From assembly GCA_025963715.1 (NCBI GenBank), contig JAOQAG010000004.1, positions 1 through 64,000 on the forward strand: a stretch of 64,000 nt of DNA, read 5' to 3'. This DNA is from Bacteroidota bacterium. GTDB lineage: Bacteria; Bacteroidota; Bacteroidia; 2-12-FULL-35-15. The notes beneath the pieces were generated by a model, which was not told the origin of the DNA, made no database searches, and saw only the letters and a program-made list of their open reading frames with translations. Positions 53,407 through 62,003 of the stretch are shown here, piece by piece (the first letter of the stretch is position 1; each line of letters begins with the position of its first letter). Made by a program: the position numbers and the translations under genes.

Positions 53407-53973
53407 ATGCAGCTCAAACGGCTTTTTTCTTTTTATTTGTTCCCGCTGGCATTCGCGTTGCCTTTATTTATAAGCTCCTGCCGACCGGCAAAAGAAATTT
53501 CAAAAACAGAACAACGCTCTTCTGAAAAAGAAAATAAACCGACTGTTTCTTCCACAAAATTAGAAAAAAAATACGCAGAACTGCTGAACGTAAATGAAGA
53601 CCGGATCAGCAACACGAAGCTGTATTCCTTTATCGACGATTGGTACGGCGTGCCTTATAAATACGGCGGACAAAATAAAAAAGGAATTGACTGTTCTAAT
53701 TTTGCGGCTACGCTTTACGCAACTATTTACAACAAACAGCTGAAAGGCTCCTCTGCTTCTATTTTTAACCAATGTAAAGTGATCTCCAGAAGCGATCTGA
53801 AAGAAGGCGATCTTTTATTTTTTAAAATTGAAAAGGAAGATATTTCGCACATCGCGGTGTATCTGCAAAACAACAAGTTTGTGCATGCCACCACAAAAAA
53901 AGGAGTGATGATCGATGATCTGGATGAAGCATATTATAAAAAATATTTTTACAAAGCAGGCAGAGTGAACTGA
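53407..53973 (+). CDS. NlpC/P60 (C40) cell-wall peptidase, lipoprotein
   Basis: A lipoprotein signal (LPLFISSC, Cys 25) precedes a helical linker and an NlpC/P60 domain: catalytic Cys 96 in GIDCSNFAATLYA, His 148 in DISHIAVYLQNN, and His 160 (FVHATTKKG). The family cleaves gamma-D-glutamyl-diamino-acid bonds in peptidoglycan. It is probably anchored to the outer membrane facing the wall. It stands 94 bases beyond the anti-sigma/TonB gene and has its own -7 box. Confidence 0.92.
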   Translation: MQLKRLFSFYLFPLAFALPLFISSCRPAKEISKTEQRSSEKENKPTVSSTKLEKKYAELLNVNEDRISNTKLYSFIDDWYGVPYKYGGQNKKGIDCSNFAATLYATIYNKQLKGSSASIFNQCKVISRSDLKEGDLLFFKIEKEDISHIAVYLQNNKFVHATTKKGVMIDDLDEAYYKKYFYKAGRVN

Positions 53974-54330
53974 TTATTGATGAGTTGATTACTGATGTGC
54001 AGATGGCTGTACAGATAACGCCCGCCTGAACGATTCGGGCAGGAACAGAAACGAATATTACGAATCTGTGTATCTACCAAATACGAATATTTACCAATAT
54101 ACTAATCTGTGTGTTAAACTAAAATTATAAAATGTGCAGGATCAGTTCCCCTCTTGAGAGGGGCCAGGGGTGTGTTAATTACGAACAGAAACGAATATTA
54201 CGAATCTGTGTATCTACCAAATACCAATTAATACCAATATACTAATCTGTGTGTGAGCGAATGTATAAAAGAAAATAAATCTTCATCCTAACTGTCATCC
54301 CGCACCTGTTGCGGGATCGGTTAATTGATT
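53974..54330. repeat. Repeat cluster behind the NlpC/P60 gene
   Basis: In plus orientation: stop-proximal module with CCCGCCTGAACGATTCGGGC palindrome (about 54010-54070); a TACCAAATACGAATATTTAC / ACTAATCTGTGTG module; a GTGCAGGATCAGTTCCCCTC module with the CCCCTCTTGAGAGGGG palindrome (about 54132-54178); a second stop-proximal module without the inner palindrome (54180-54211); a further ATACCAATTAATACCAATAT module; and a half GTCATCCCG element (54292-54318). No gene. Confidence 0.8.
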
Positions 54331-54400
54331 TAGCTAACAAACATTATTTTTTTAACACAATGCATTTAATTACCAACGACTATTGACTAAGTACTAAAAT

Positions 54401-55546
54401 ATGGCAAAAGAAAATTCATGCTCCCAGATCCGCATCATTACACGCATTACAGCCATTGCCTGTTTGATCAGTATGCTATTGTGCTACAAGCTGTGGCTGA
54501 ATGACCGTACCTTTCCGGTAGTCCCGCTGCTACACTTTTTACCGGCATTGCATCATCCCTTTGATTATATCCTGCCGGGAATTGCCGCTGTTTTATTGCT
54601 GTGCATCGCAATCGTACGTAATCCGCAACGGTTCATTATTCTTTTTCTTGTGAGCGCTGTTTTACTCATGCTGCTCGATCAGAACCGCTGGCAACCCTGG
54701 TTTTACCAATATGTGCTGATGTTTTTTATTATGGCATTTTTTAATTACCGTTGCGACGATACCAAACAACAGGCAGCCATTGTGTTCACGTTTAAATTAA
54801 TGATCGCCGCTATTTATTTCTGGAGCGGACTGCAAAAATTAAATCCTAATTTTTTATCCGATACATTTCCCTGGCTGATGCAACCCATCACCGATCATTT
54901 AGGGCCAAACAGCATTCTGCATTTCCGCTTTTTAGGATATTCCTTTCCGCTCATTGAAACAGCTACGGGTATTTGCCTGCTGATCCCGGCATTGCAAAAG
55001 CAAGCAGTGATCGCAGCCATCCTCATGCACGTTTTTGTCTTAGTGATTCTGAGTCCGCTGGGACACAATTACAATCCCGTGGTATGGCCATGGAATGTTG
55101 CCATGATCTTATTTGTGCTCCTGCTTTTTTATAACGATTCTACTTATACGTTTGCCGACATCCGCAGTACGCTGCATTACAATTCCTCCAAATTTGTGCT
55201 GGTATTATTTTTATGCATGCCGCTGTTTAATTTTTTCAACGCCTGGGATTCGTACCTCTCGCATAATTTGTATTCGGGAAATACCAGCGGCGGTGTTATT
55301 TTTATTACAGACGTAGTAAAGGAAAAGCTTCCTGCATATATTAAAACGTACGCGATTCCGGAAGAAGGCCAAAGCGAGATCAATATCAAATACTGGTGCA
55401 TGAAGGAGCTGGGCGTACCGGCTTATCCGGAAAAACGGAATTTTGAAGCGGTGAAGAATAGTCTTTTTGCTTATACAAATGATACTTCTCAGATCTATCT
55501 GTTATATACACCGAAATTAAAAGCAGGCGAAAAAGTGAAACAATAG
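54401..55546 (+). CDS. Polytopic membrane protein, HTTM/VKGC-like (tentative)
   Basis: A 381-residue protein has about eight transmembrane helices (TAIACLISMLLCYKLWL, YILPGIAAVLLLCIAIV, FIILFLVSAVLLMLL, YQYVLMFFIMAFFNY, LMIAAIYFWSGLQKLN, LIETATGICLLIPAL, AVIAAILMHVFVLVILS, NVAMILFVLLLFY) and a soluble C-terminal part. FYWSG-type helix and PWLMQPITDHLGPNSILHF recall HTTM/vitamin-K-dependent carboxylase-like proteins, but I cannot confirm a family. The substrate is unknown. It stands alone and is followed by a long repeat tract. Confidence 0.65.
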   Translation: MAKENSCSQIRIITRITAIACLISMLLCYKLWLNDRTFPVVPLLHFLPALHHPFDYILPGIAAVLLLCIAIVRNPQRFIILFLVSAVLLMLLDQNRWQPWFYQYVLMFFIMAFFNYRCDDTKQQAAIVFTFKLMIAAIYFWSGLQKLNPNFLSDTFPWLMQPITDHLGPNSILHFRFLGYSFPLIETATGICLLIPALQKQAVIAAILMHVFVLVILSPLGHNYNPVVWPWNVAMILFVLLLFYNDSTYTFADIRSTLHYNSSKFVLVLFLCMPLFNFFNAWDSYLSHNLYSGNTSGGVIFITDVVKEKLPAYIKTYAIPEEGQSEINIKYWCMKELGVPAYPEKRNFEAVKNSLFAYTNDTSQIYLLYTPKLKAGEKVKQ

Positions 55547-55620
55547 TACGGATAACGAACAGGAACGAAAAACGAATCTGTGTAAAAATAGTTCAAAGTT
55601 TAAAGTTCAAAAATTTAAAG
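55547..55620 (+). repeat. Stop-proximal repeat and TTCAAAG module behind the membrane-protein gene
   Basis: The stop TAG runs directly into TACGGATAACGAACAGGAAC, then ACGAATCTGTG and AGTTCAAAGTTTAAAGTTC. Confidence 0.75.
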
Positions 55621-55958
55621 TTTGCTGTGTTTTATGCAGCGAATAACGAATCTAAACGAATAGCGAATCTGTGCATGATCCATATTTTTAACTGTTTTTG
55701 CTAAAAGTTTAAAGTTGATTAGTTTAAAGTTTGCTGTGTTTTATGCAGCGAATAACGAATCAAAACGAATAGCGAATCTGTGCATGATCCATATTTTTAA
55801 CTGTTTTTGCTAAAAGTTTAAAGTTGATTAGTTAAAGTTTGCTGTGTTTTATGCAGCGAATAACGAATTTAAACGAATAGCGAATCTGTGCATGATTCAT
55901 ATTTTTAACTGTTTTTGCTAAAAGTTTAAAGTTGATTAGTTTAAAGTTTGCTGTGTGT
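55621..55958. repeat. Three tandem 109-bp units plus partial fourth
   Basis: Units start at 55621, 55730, 55838 and (partial) 55947 (TTTGCTGTGTTTTATGCAGC). They differ by a few substitutions and one deletion. Each unit contains the TTTAAAGTT and ACGAATCTGTG modules of the interspersed families plus a CATATTTTTAACTGTTTTTG segment not seen elsewhere here. This is not a CRISPR array: units are contiguous without spacers. Confidence 0.88.
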
Positions 55959-56157
55959 GAGCTATGTGTGATGGAACTCGAATTTTGTGGATGGAACGGA
56001 TTTCTGCGGATAAATAGTTATTAAAATTATAAAATTGTGCAGGATCAATTCCCCTCTTGAGAGGGGTCAGGGGTGTGTAAGTACCGGACAGTACAAAAGT
56101 GAATCCCCTTTTTTATAGCAGAGTCGGAAAACGATTGTGAACACCTCAATATAAAAC
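55959..56157. repeat. Gap with a CCCCTCTTGAGAGGGG module
   Basis: GTGCAGGATCAATTCCCCTC and the palindrome (about 56037-56080) repeat the module at 54132-54178; GGAACGGATTTCTGCGGATAA-type sequence precedes it. No gene. Confidence 0.6.
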
Positions 56158-56196
56158 ATAAAAAAAGCGCCTCCCGTTTTCCGGAAAGGCGCTTTT
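56158..56196 (-). terminator. Terminator of the second giant adhesin gene
   Basis: AAAAGCGCCT / AGGCGCTTTT with a 14-base loop, followed on the minus strand by a T run, about 20 bases beyond the stop codon at 56217. Confidence 0.88.
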
Positions 56197-56216
56197 CTAT
56201 TTGCTAATTAATACTG

Positions 56217-59200
56217 TTATCTCACTAACGTAACCGTACCGATATAATTGTGTGTTTTACCAAACACATCCTTTAATTTTACTTTCCACACATATACATC
56301 CTGCTGCGCCACATCACTTCCGTGATTGGCTTTACCATCCCATTTGGATGCATAAATATTATCCCCGTGATAGATCATATTTCCCCAGCGGTCGAAAATG
56401 TAAATGTCGTAATCCACAATACCAATGCCTTGCCCGAAGAAATAATCATTCACACCATCACCATTCGGCGTAAACGCATTCGGGATGTAGAATGTAAATT
56501 CAGGCCCGATGTCCACCGGTTTCTGGATCGTATCCCAGCATCCGTCGGCATTATGCACGATCAGTGTTGCAAGGTAAGAGCTGGCTTCTCCGTTTGGATA
56601 CGTATGTACCGGGCTGGAGGTAGAAGGCGAAATACTGTCGCCATCGCCAAAATAATAATTCCAATAGTTTACATCCGTTGATGAAGCATTTTCAAGTGTT
56701 ACCACCGGATTTAATACCGTTGCATTGGTTGGGTTAGGGTTAAAATCCGCTACCGGTGTGGCATATACCTGCACCATGTGGATATTGGTTAACGTACTCA
56801 CACAACCATGGTTGGAGGTTGCCGTTAATGTTACGTCATAAAAACCGGTTTGTGAAAAACAATGCGATGTGTTTTGTGTGGTCGAATCAACCGCGCTTCC
56901 ATCACCGAAATTCCAATCCCAGGATACAATGTTATCACCTCCGCCAATGGTCGACAGATCTGTAAATGCACCGCAGTGTACAGGGCAGCCGTTCGGATCA
57001 TCTACCGTAAAGACAATTACCGGATTTTCGTAGAAGAAGAATGTTACACTCGACGAAGCAAATGTACATGGTCCGCTTGGATCGTTGGTTGTTAATGTTA
57101 ACGTAATCGAACCTGCTGCATATTCTGCTGCACTTGGTGTGTACACTGCATTTAATGTTGCATTGTCCGGCGCATACGTACCTGCACCGCCGCTCCACGT
57201 TCCGCCCGAAGCGGCACCGCCTACAGCACCTGCAAGCGTTAAGCTGGAACCGGCACATACTGACTGGCTGGAACCTGCATTGGCTGTTGCAACCGGGTTA
57301 ACGGTTACAATCACTGTATCATGCGATAAACAACCAGTTGCTGTGATCGTTGTTGTTACTGCATACGGCGTACTTACCGGTGCTAATGTTAAATTGGTTA
57401 ATGTTACCGTTGGATCCGAAATAATGGTGCTGCTCAGGCCTGTTCCCGGCGTCCAGGAATAGGTATCGCCTGCTGTTGTAGGTGTACCGATTGGCCCCGT
57501 GCTGCCTGTACACAATACCAGGTCAGGCCCGGCATCTGAAACAGGTAATGGATTGATCGTTACTACAACAGAATCCAGATCGGTACAACCTGCACCGGAA
57601 GTTATTTTAATATAATACGTACCACTTGCAGCAACAGCTGTTGGCGTTAACAAAGGATTGGTTGCCGCAGCATCCAGCCAGTATGACAATACACCTGCTC
57701 CTACACTACCTGCGGTTACTGCCGGAAGGGTAATGTCGACCGTTAAAGGCGCGCACACAGCTGCCGGGTTGGTGATCGCTAAAACAGGGAATGGATTTAC
57801 AGTTACAATCGCGGTGTCTTTCGACTGACAACCGGTTGCCGTAATTGTTGTTGTTACAATATACGTTGTTACAATTGATGTGGTTCCTGCGTTTGTTGTG
57901 GTGTTATCAGGGTTGGAAATAGTAGAGGAGCTCAGGCCGGTAGCCGGTGACCATGCATACCCGTAACCTGCGGTAGTTGCAGTTCCAAGTGTAGCAGGCG
58001 TTCCGGTACAGATGGTAATATCAGGTCCTGCGTTGGATACCGGTAATGGATTTACGGTAACGGTTACCGGATCAATATCGGTACAACCGCCGGTTGCCGT
58101 TACTTTGATGTAATACGTGCCGCTGGTTGCAACAGCTGCTGGTGTAGCCAATGGAACGGTTGCACCGGCATCTGTCCAATACGTGAGTATACCGCCACCT
58201 GTGCTGCCCGCAGTTACAGCTGCTGCCGTAATATCAACGGTAGTTGGTAAACATACTGCAGCCGGATCAGTAATGGCCAGCACCGGTTGAGGATTTACGG
58301 TAATAACAGCGGTATCGGTTGTCTGGCAACCGGTTGCGGTAATCGTTGTTGTTACAACATACGATGTTACAATGGGTGTGGTTCCCGGATTAGTAGTGGT
58401 ATTCGAGGGATTAGAGATTGTTGACGAGCTCAAACCAGTTGCCGGAGCCCAGGCATAACCGTACCCCGCAGTAGTTGCAGTTCCAATGCTTGCTGCCGTT
58501 CCCGAACAAATCGTTACATCGGCACCGGCATTGGATACCGGCAATGGATTAATGGTTACTGTTACCGGATCAATATCGGTACAACCGCCGGTTGCCGTTA
58601 CTTTAATGTAATACGTTCCGCTTGTTGCAACAGCTGTTGGTGAAGCCAACGGAACGGTTGCAGCCGCATCTGTCCAATACGTAAGTGTACCGCCGCCTGT
58701 ACTACCGGCAGTTACTGCAGCTGCAGTAATGTTAACGGTATTCGGCGAACACACTGCAGCCGGATTGGTAATGGCCAGCACCGGTTGCGGATTAACTGTA
58801 ACAGTTACCGCATCGGTGGATGTACAGGTGTTGGCTGTTGTTGTTACGGTATAATTGGTTACGATCGGTGTTGTCCCTGCGTTCACTGTGGTGATAGATG
58901 GATTGGAAATGCTGGTAGAGCTTAATCCGGTAGCAGGCGTCCAGCCGTAGGTGTAGCCAGCTGTTGTTGCTGTTCCTATTGTTGCGGCGGTTCCCGAGCA
59001 AATGGTCACATCGGTGCCTGCATCGGAAATTGGCAATGGATTTACAACAATCGTAGAAGTGGCATTTCCGGCACATGCCCCGGTAACGCTGTAAGTAATG
59101 GTATTGTTACCCACTGTTGCGGAAGATGGCGTAAATTGACCTGTTGCGGCGTTTGTAATTCCTGTTCCCGCCCATGTTCCACCGGTTGGATTTCCGGTTA

Positions 59201-60839
59201 ACGTGGTAGCGGCCGCATTTACACAAAATGGTCCGGCAGCTGTAATGGTAGGCGATACGCCGGGATTGACCGTAACATTGGCCGTAAAGCTGTTGGTACA
59301 TGTTCCCGAGGTTACTGTTAAGGTAACCGGAAAGGAACCTGCTCCCGGAAATGTGTGCGTTGGATTCTGTACGGCGGCATCAGTGCTGGCATTGGCATCA
59401 AAATCCCATGCCCAGGCGGTAATGCTTCCGGCCGGTGTGGAATGGTCGGCAAAAGTTGTAGCCGATCCCTGGCAGACGACATCGCTGGTAAAGTTAGCAA
59501 TAGGGTTAAAAGGGTTACCCGGAATAACGGTATCCAGTGAAAAAGTACAAGGAATATTTGGTGGTGTTGTAACGGTTTGCATGGTTACAGTATATGTTCC
59601 TGCAACGTTTGCCGAAATAGTAGCGGTATTGGATGCACCTACAATTCCCGGTCCGGTCCATGAATAGCTTGCAAGGCCGGTTGGAGCCGATACGTTAATG
59701 GAAGAACCGCCGCAAATGGTTGGCGAAGATGTTAAGATCTGAGGGGGAGTGCAGGAACAGTCGATGTACGCCCAGGCATCGTGACTCCCCGGAGCTGGAT
59801 TTCCGCTGGCATCAATACTTCCCATACAATCGGAAACCGTAAATTCAATGGTTACGTTTTGTCCGGCATAGGCATTCAAAGGAATCAATACCTGCGTCCA
59901 GTTTTTGTAGTAATATGTTCCGCTAAGCGTTAAACCAAGTGATGCGGCCGAAGTTCCGTTGATATCAAGGGAAGCACAATTGATCGGGGTTCCCGAATTG
60001 TTAACACCAAGGTACATCCTGATCTGGAAATACGGCTGGATCGGTGCTGTGTGCCCGCTTCCGCCATCTTCGATCACTGCTGCATAATTATAAGTAAAAT
60101 AAGGACTGGACGGATTTACTAAAAATGTTTGGGAAAGACGTGCAGAATATTCTCCGCCGCCAGCCTGTTCACCCAATCTCACAGAAGCTGTTCCACCTGC
60201 CATTACACGGCTAATTGCCGGAATAACCCCGTCTGTTCCGCCTGTCATGATGGTGTGCTCGTTCCCGGTAGAATTAACAGTACCCAAATCGAAGCTTGCG
60301 GTAGCTGTAGGATCCTGCGAACTGCCCCAGGAGCCGGTCCAGCCGGTTAAAGTGCCGGTTTCAAAATCCATGTTGTTGCAGGGTTGTCCGGGCGAAAAAG
60401 GAACGGGATTGGATCCACCCAATTGTTTTTGCTGGTTATCTGCCTGTTGCTTTTTGAAATTAGCATACAGCGCTGCATATACTCTTACCTGGCTTTGTAC
60501 ATAGGCTTCCAGATCTTGTTTCGTGTTGATCTCGCCTTTGCCGATCTTTATCATCAGCCTGTATTTATCGAGCGAGGGACGTGATCCCAGGTATTTTTCA
60601 AAATCTTTTGTAGTTGCAGGTTCGGTAACTACGGCTGCAAATATGGATTTTTGAATGTGAATGTGCGATGAAAGCAGCAATTGTTTTGCTTTTTGCTGAT
60701 AGGCTGTGTAGGTAGCCTGATTGAGATCACCATCAACTGTTGAACTTTGTCCAAATACCGGATTTGTTAACACTCCACCAATAGAGAAAATCGCCAAAAG
60801 CGAAATCTTAATGAGAGAGAAAAAAGATCTATTTGCCAT
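56217..60839 (-). CDS. Giant secreted adhesin with PKD and alternating Ig-like repeats and T9SS type B sorting domain
   Basis: The 1540-residue protein has a signal peptide (to VFGQ), a helical N-terminal segment (about 35-130), a lectin-like or carbohydrate-binding-type beta domain (about 145-370, CNNMDFETGTLTGWTGSWGS, AWAYIDCSCTPPQIL), an Ig-like unit and PKD (AWAWDFDANASTDAAVQN), then alternating units: four of type A (SNAGADVTICSGTAASIGTA) and three of type B (QPVLAITNPAAVC, TAGSTGGGTL, SGTYYIKV). Two further Ig/PKD units (VSWDWNFGDGSAV) and a CHU_C domain (IPNAFTPNGDGVNDYFFGQG) follow. The B units are related to the eight repeats of the adhesin at 2864-7225. It is exported by the T9SS; ligand unknown. 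Confidence 0.9.
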   Translation of the reverse strand: MANRSFFSLIKISLLAIFSIGGVLTNPVFGQSSTVDGDLNQATYTAYQQKAKQLLLSSHIHIQKSIFAAVVTEPATTKDFEKYLGSRPSLDKYRLMIKIGKGEINTKQDLEAYVQSQVRVYAALYANFKKQQADNQQKQLGGSNPVPFSPGQPCNNMDFETGTLTGWTGSWGSSQDPTATASFDLGTVNSTGNEHTIMTGGTDGVIPAISRVMAGGTASVRLGEQAGGGEYSARLSQTFLVNPSSPYFTYNYAAVIEDGGSGHTAPIQPYFQIRMYLGVNNSGTPINCASLDINGTSAASLGLTLSGTYYYKNWTQVLIPLNAYAGQNVTIEFTVSDCMGSIDASGNPAPGSHDAWAYIDCSCTPPQILTSSPTICGGSSINVSAPTGLASYSWTGPGIVGASNTATISANVAGTYTVTMQTVTTPPNIPCTFSLDTVIPGNPFNPIANFTSDVVCQGSATTFADHSTPAGSITAWAWDFDANASTDAAVQNPTHTFPGAGSFPVTLTVTSGTCTNSFTANVTVNPGVSPTITAAGPFCVNAAATTLTGNPTGGTWAGTGITNAATGQFTPSSATVGNNTITYSVTGACAGNATSTIVVNPLPISDAGTDVTICSGTAATIGTATTAGYTYGWTPATGLSSTSISNPSITTVNAGTTPIVTNYTVTTTANTCTSTDAVTVTVNPQPVLAITNPAAVCSPNTVNITAAAVTAGSTGGGTLTYWTDAAATVPLASPTAVATSGTYYIKVTATGGCTDIDPVTVTINPLPVSNAGADVTICSGTAASIGTATTAGYGYAWAPATGLSSSTISNPSNTTTNPGTTPIVTSYVVTTTITATGCQTTDTAVITVNPQPVLAITDPAAVCLPTTVDITAAAVTAGSTGGGILTYWTDAGATVPLATPAAVATSGTYYIKVTATGGCTDIDPVTVTVNPLPVSNAGPDITICTGTPATLGTATTAGYGYAWSPATGLSSSTISNPDNTTTNAGTTSIVTTYIVTTTITATGCQSKDTAIVTVNPFPVLAITNPAAVCAPLTVDITLPAVTAGSVGAGVLSYWLDAAATNPLLTPTAVAASGTYYIKITSGAGCTDLDSVVVTINPLPVSDAGPDLVLCTGSTGPIGTPTTAGDTYSWTPGTGLSSTIISDPTVTLTNLTLAPVSTPYAVTTTITATGCLSHDTVIVTVNPVATANAGSSQSVCAGSSLTLAGAVGGAASGGTWSGGAGTYAPDNATLNAVYTPSAAEYAAGSITLTLTTNDPSGPCTFASSSVTFFFYENPVIVFTVDDPNGCPVHCGAFTDLSTIGGGDNIVSWDWNFGDGSAVDSTTQNTSHCFSQTGFYDVTLTATSNHGCVSTLTNIHMVQVYATPVADFNPNPTNATVLNPVVTLENASSTDVNYWNYYFGDGDSISPSTSSPVHTYPNGEASSYLATLIVHNADGCWDTIQKPVDIGPEFTFYIPNAFTPNGDGVNDYFFGQGIGIVDYDIYIFDRWGNMIYHGDNIYASKWDGKANHGSDVAQQDVYVWKVKLKDVFGKTHNYIGTVTLVR

Positions 60840-61096
60840 GTTATCAATTAATTGTGTAAATGTGAAAGAAACGAAAATAAGCTAAAATTATCCGGATTCA
60901 AAATTCAGGAGTTGATTTTTTTGATTCCGGTAATAGTCAAAATGTTAGACAAATTTCATTTTAAGGCGGAGTAATTCCGATTTACCTTCTATGAATTTGA
61001 TTTGGAGATACCCCTATTCGCAAAAAGGTTGCATTTGCGACCTGATTTTCAAAATCCGCGATCTTGTTTCATTAAAACAACCGGAATTAAAAATGA
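60840..61096. other. Gap before the hemF gene, no feature recognised
   Basis: This stretch is AT-rich next to the adhesin start, with no repeat-family member and no credible ORF. It contains the adhesin leader and the 3' flank of hemF. The AGGCGGAGTAATTCCG phrase near 60964 vaguely recalls the repeat lead-in seen at 1 and 7300. Confidence 0.4.
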
Positions 61097-61999
61097 TCAG
61101 GCCCAGGAAATGCCTTTTTTCAAAAGTGAGAGGGTTTTTTCTTCGGCGCTGCCGGGAGTTGGCAGGTAATTGTAGTGCCATCCCGCTGTTTCGGGCAGGC
61201 TCATTAAAATGGATTCGGTACGGCCATTGGTTTCCAGCCCGAATTTGGTTCCTTTATCGTATACAAGGTTAAATTCAACGTACCGGCCGCGACGCAGTAA
61301 TTGCCATTTTTTGTGTTCTTCGGAGTATGTTCTTACCTTATTTTTATTCATTAACCGGGTATAAACCGGTGCAAAAGTATTTCCAATTTCCTGTACAAAT
61401 GCAAAACGCTGGTCTTTCGAAATTTCCGGAGTTTGACTCAGTTTATCAAAAAAGATCCCGCCGATGCCTCTTGTTTCATTTCTGTGGTTGATGAAAAAAT
61501 AATCATCCGCCCATTTTTTAAATTCGGGGTAAAAACCGGAACTGTGTTTATCGCAGCTGTTTTTTAATGCGTCGTGAAAAAAGCGGGCATCTTCTTCATC
61601 CACATAATGCGGAGTAAGATCAATACCACCACCAAACCACCAAACGCCTGTGCTCATTTCAAAATAACGCACATTCATGTGGATGATAGGCACCATTGGG
61701 TTGGAAGGGTGGATCACAATGGAAACGCCCGTAGCGTAAAATGTATGTTGCTGATCGCCGGAAATGGCATTTTCGTTTTTCAAAAAATCAGGTACCGGGC
61801 CATGTACTGCGGAAAACAAGACTCCACCTTTTTCAATTACATTCCCGTGTTGGATAATGCGTGTGCGGCCACCACCACCTTCTGTCCGCTCCCAGTTATC
61901 TTCAATAAATTTCCCATTTCCGTCTTCGGCTTCCAGTGCAGCACAAATGTTATCCTGCAATGTTTTAAACCAGGTAGTGATCTCCTCTTTTGTGTGCAT
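61097..61999 (-). CDS. hemF: Oxygen-dependent coproporphyrinogen III oxidase
   Basis: A 300-residue enzyme that converts coproporphyrinogen III to protoporphyrinogen IX with O2 in heme synthesis. The signatures NWERTEGGGGRTRIIQHGNV, HMNVRYFEMSTGVWWFGGGI, RGIGGIFFDKL and RRGRYVEFNLVYDKGTKFGL are those of HemF, and the length is standard. The gene starts four bases after the LysM gene stop, in a guaA - LysM/PBP - hemF series. Aerobic metabolism is implied. Confidence 0.96.
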   Translation of the reverse strand: MHTKEEITTWFKTLQDNICAALEAEDGNGKFIEDNWERTEGGGGRTRIIQHGNVIEKGGVLFSAVHGPVPDFLKNENAISGDQQHTFYATGVSIVIHPSNPMVPIIHMNVRYFEMSTGVWWFGGGIDLTPHYVDEEDARFFHDALKNSCDKHSSGFYPEFKKWADDYFFINHRNETRGIGGIFFDKLSQTPEISKDQRFAFVQEIGNTFAPVYTRLMNKNKVRTYSEEHKKWQLLRRGRYVEFNLVYDKGTKFGLETNGRTESILMSLPETAGWHYNYLPTPGSAEEKTLSLLKKGISWA

Positions 62000-62003
62000 G
62001 CCT

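Noticed and set aside
55621-55958. CRISPR-like array
   Set aside because: Units are 109 bp, contiguous, without unique spacers, and no cas genes are present.
60991-61272. 93-residue plus-strand ORF before hemF
   Set aside because: It overlaps the 3' end of hemF in antisense and has no family resemblance.
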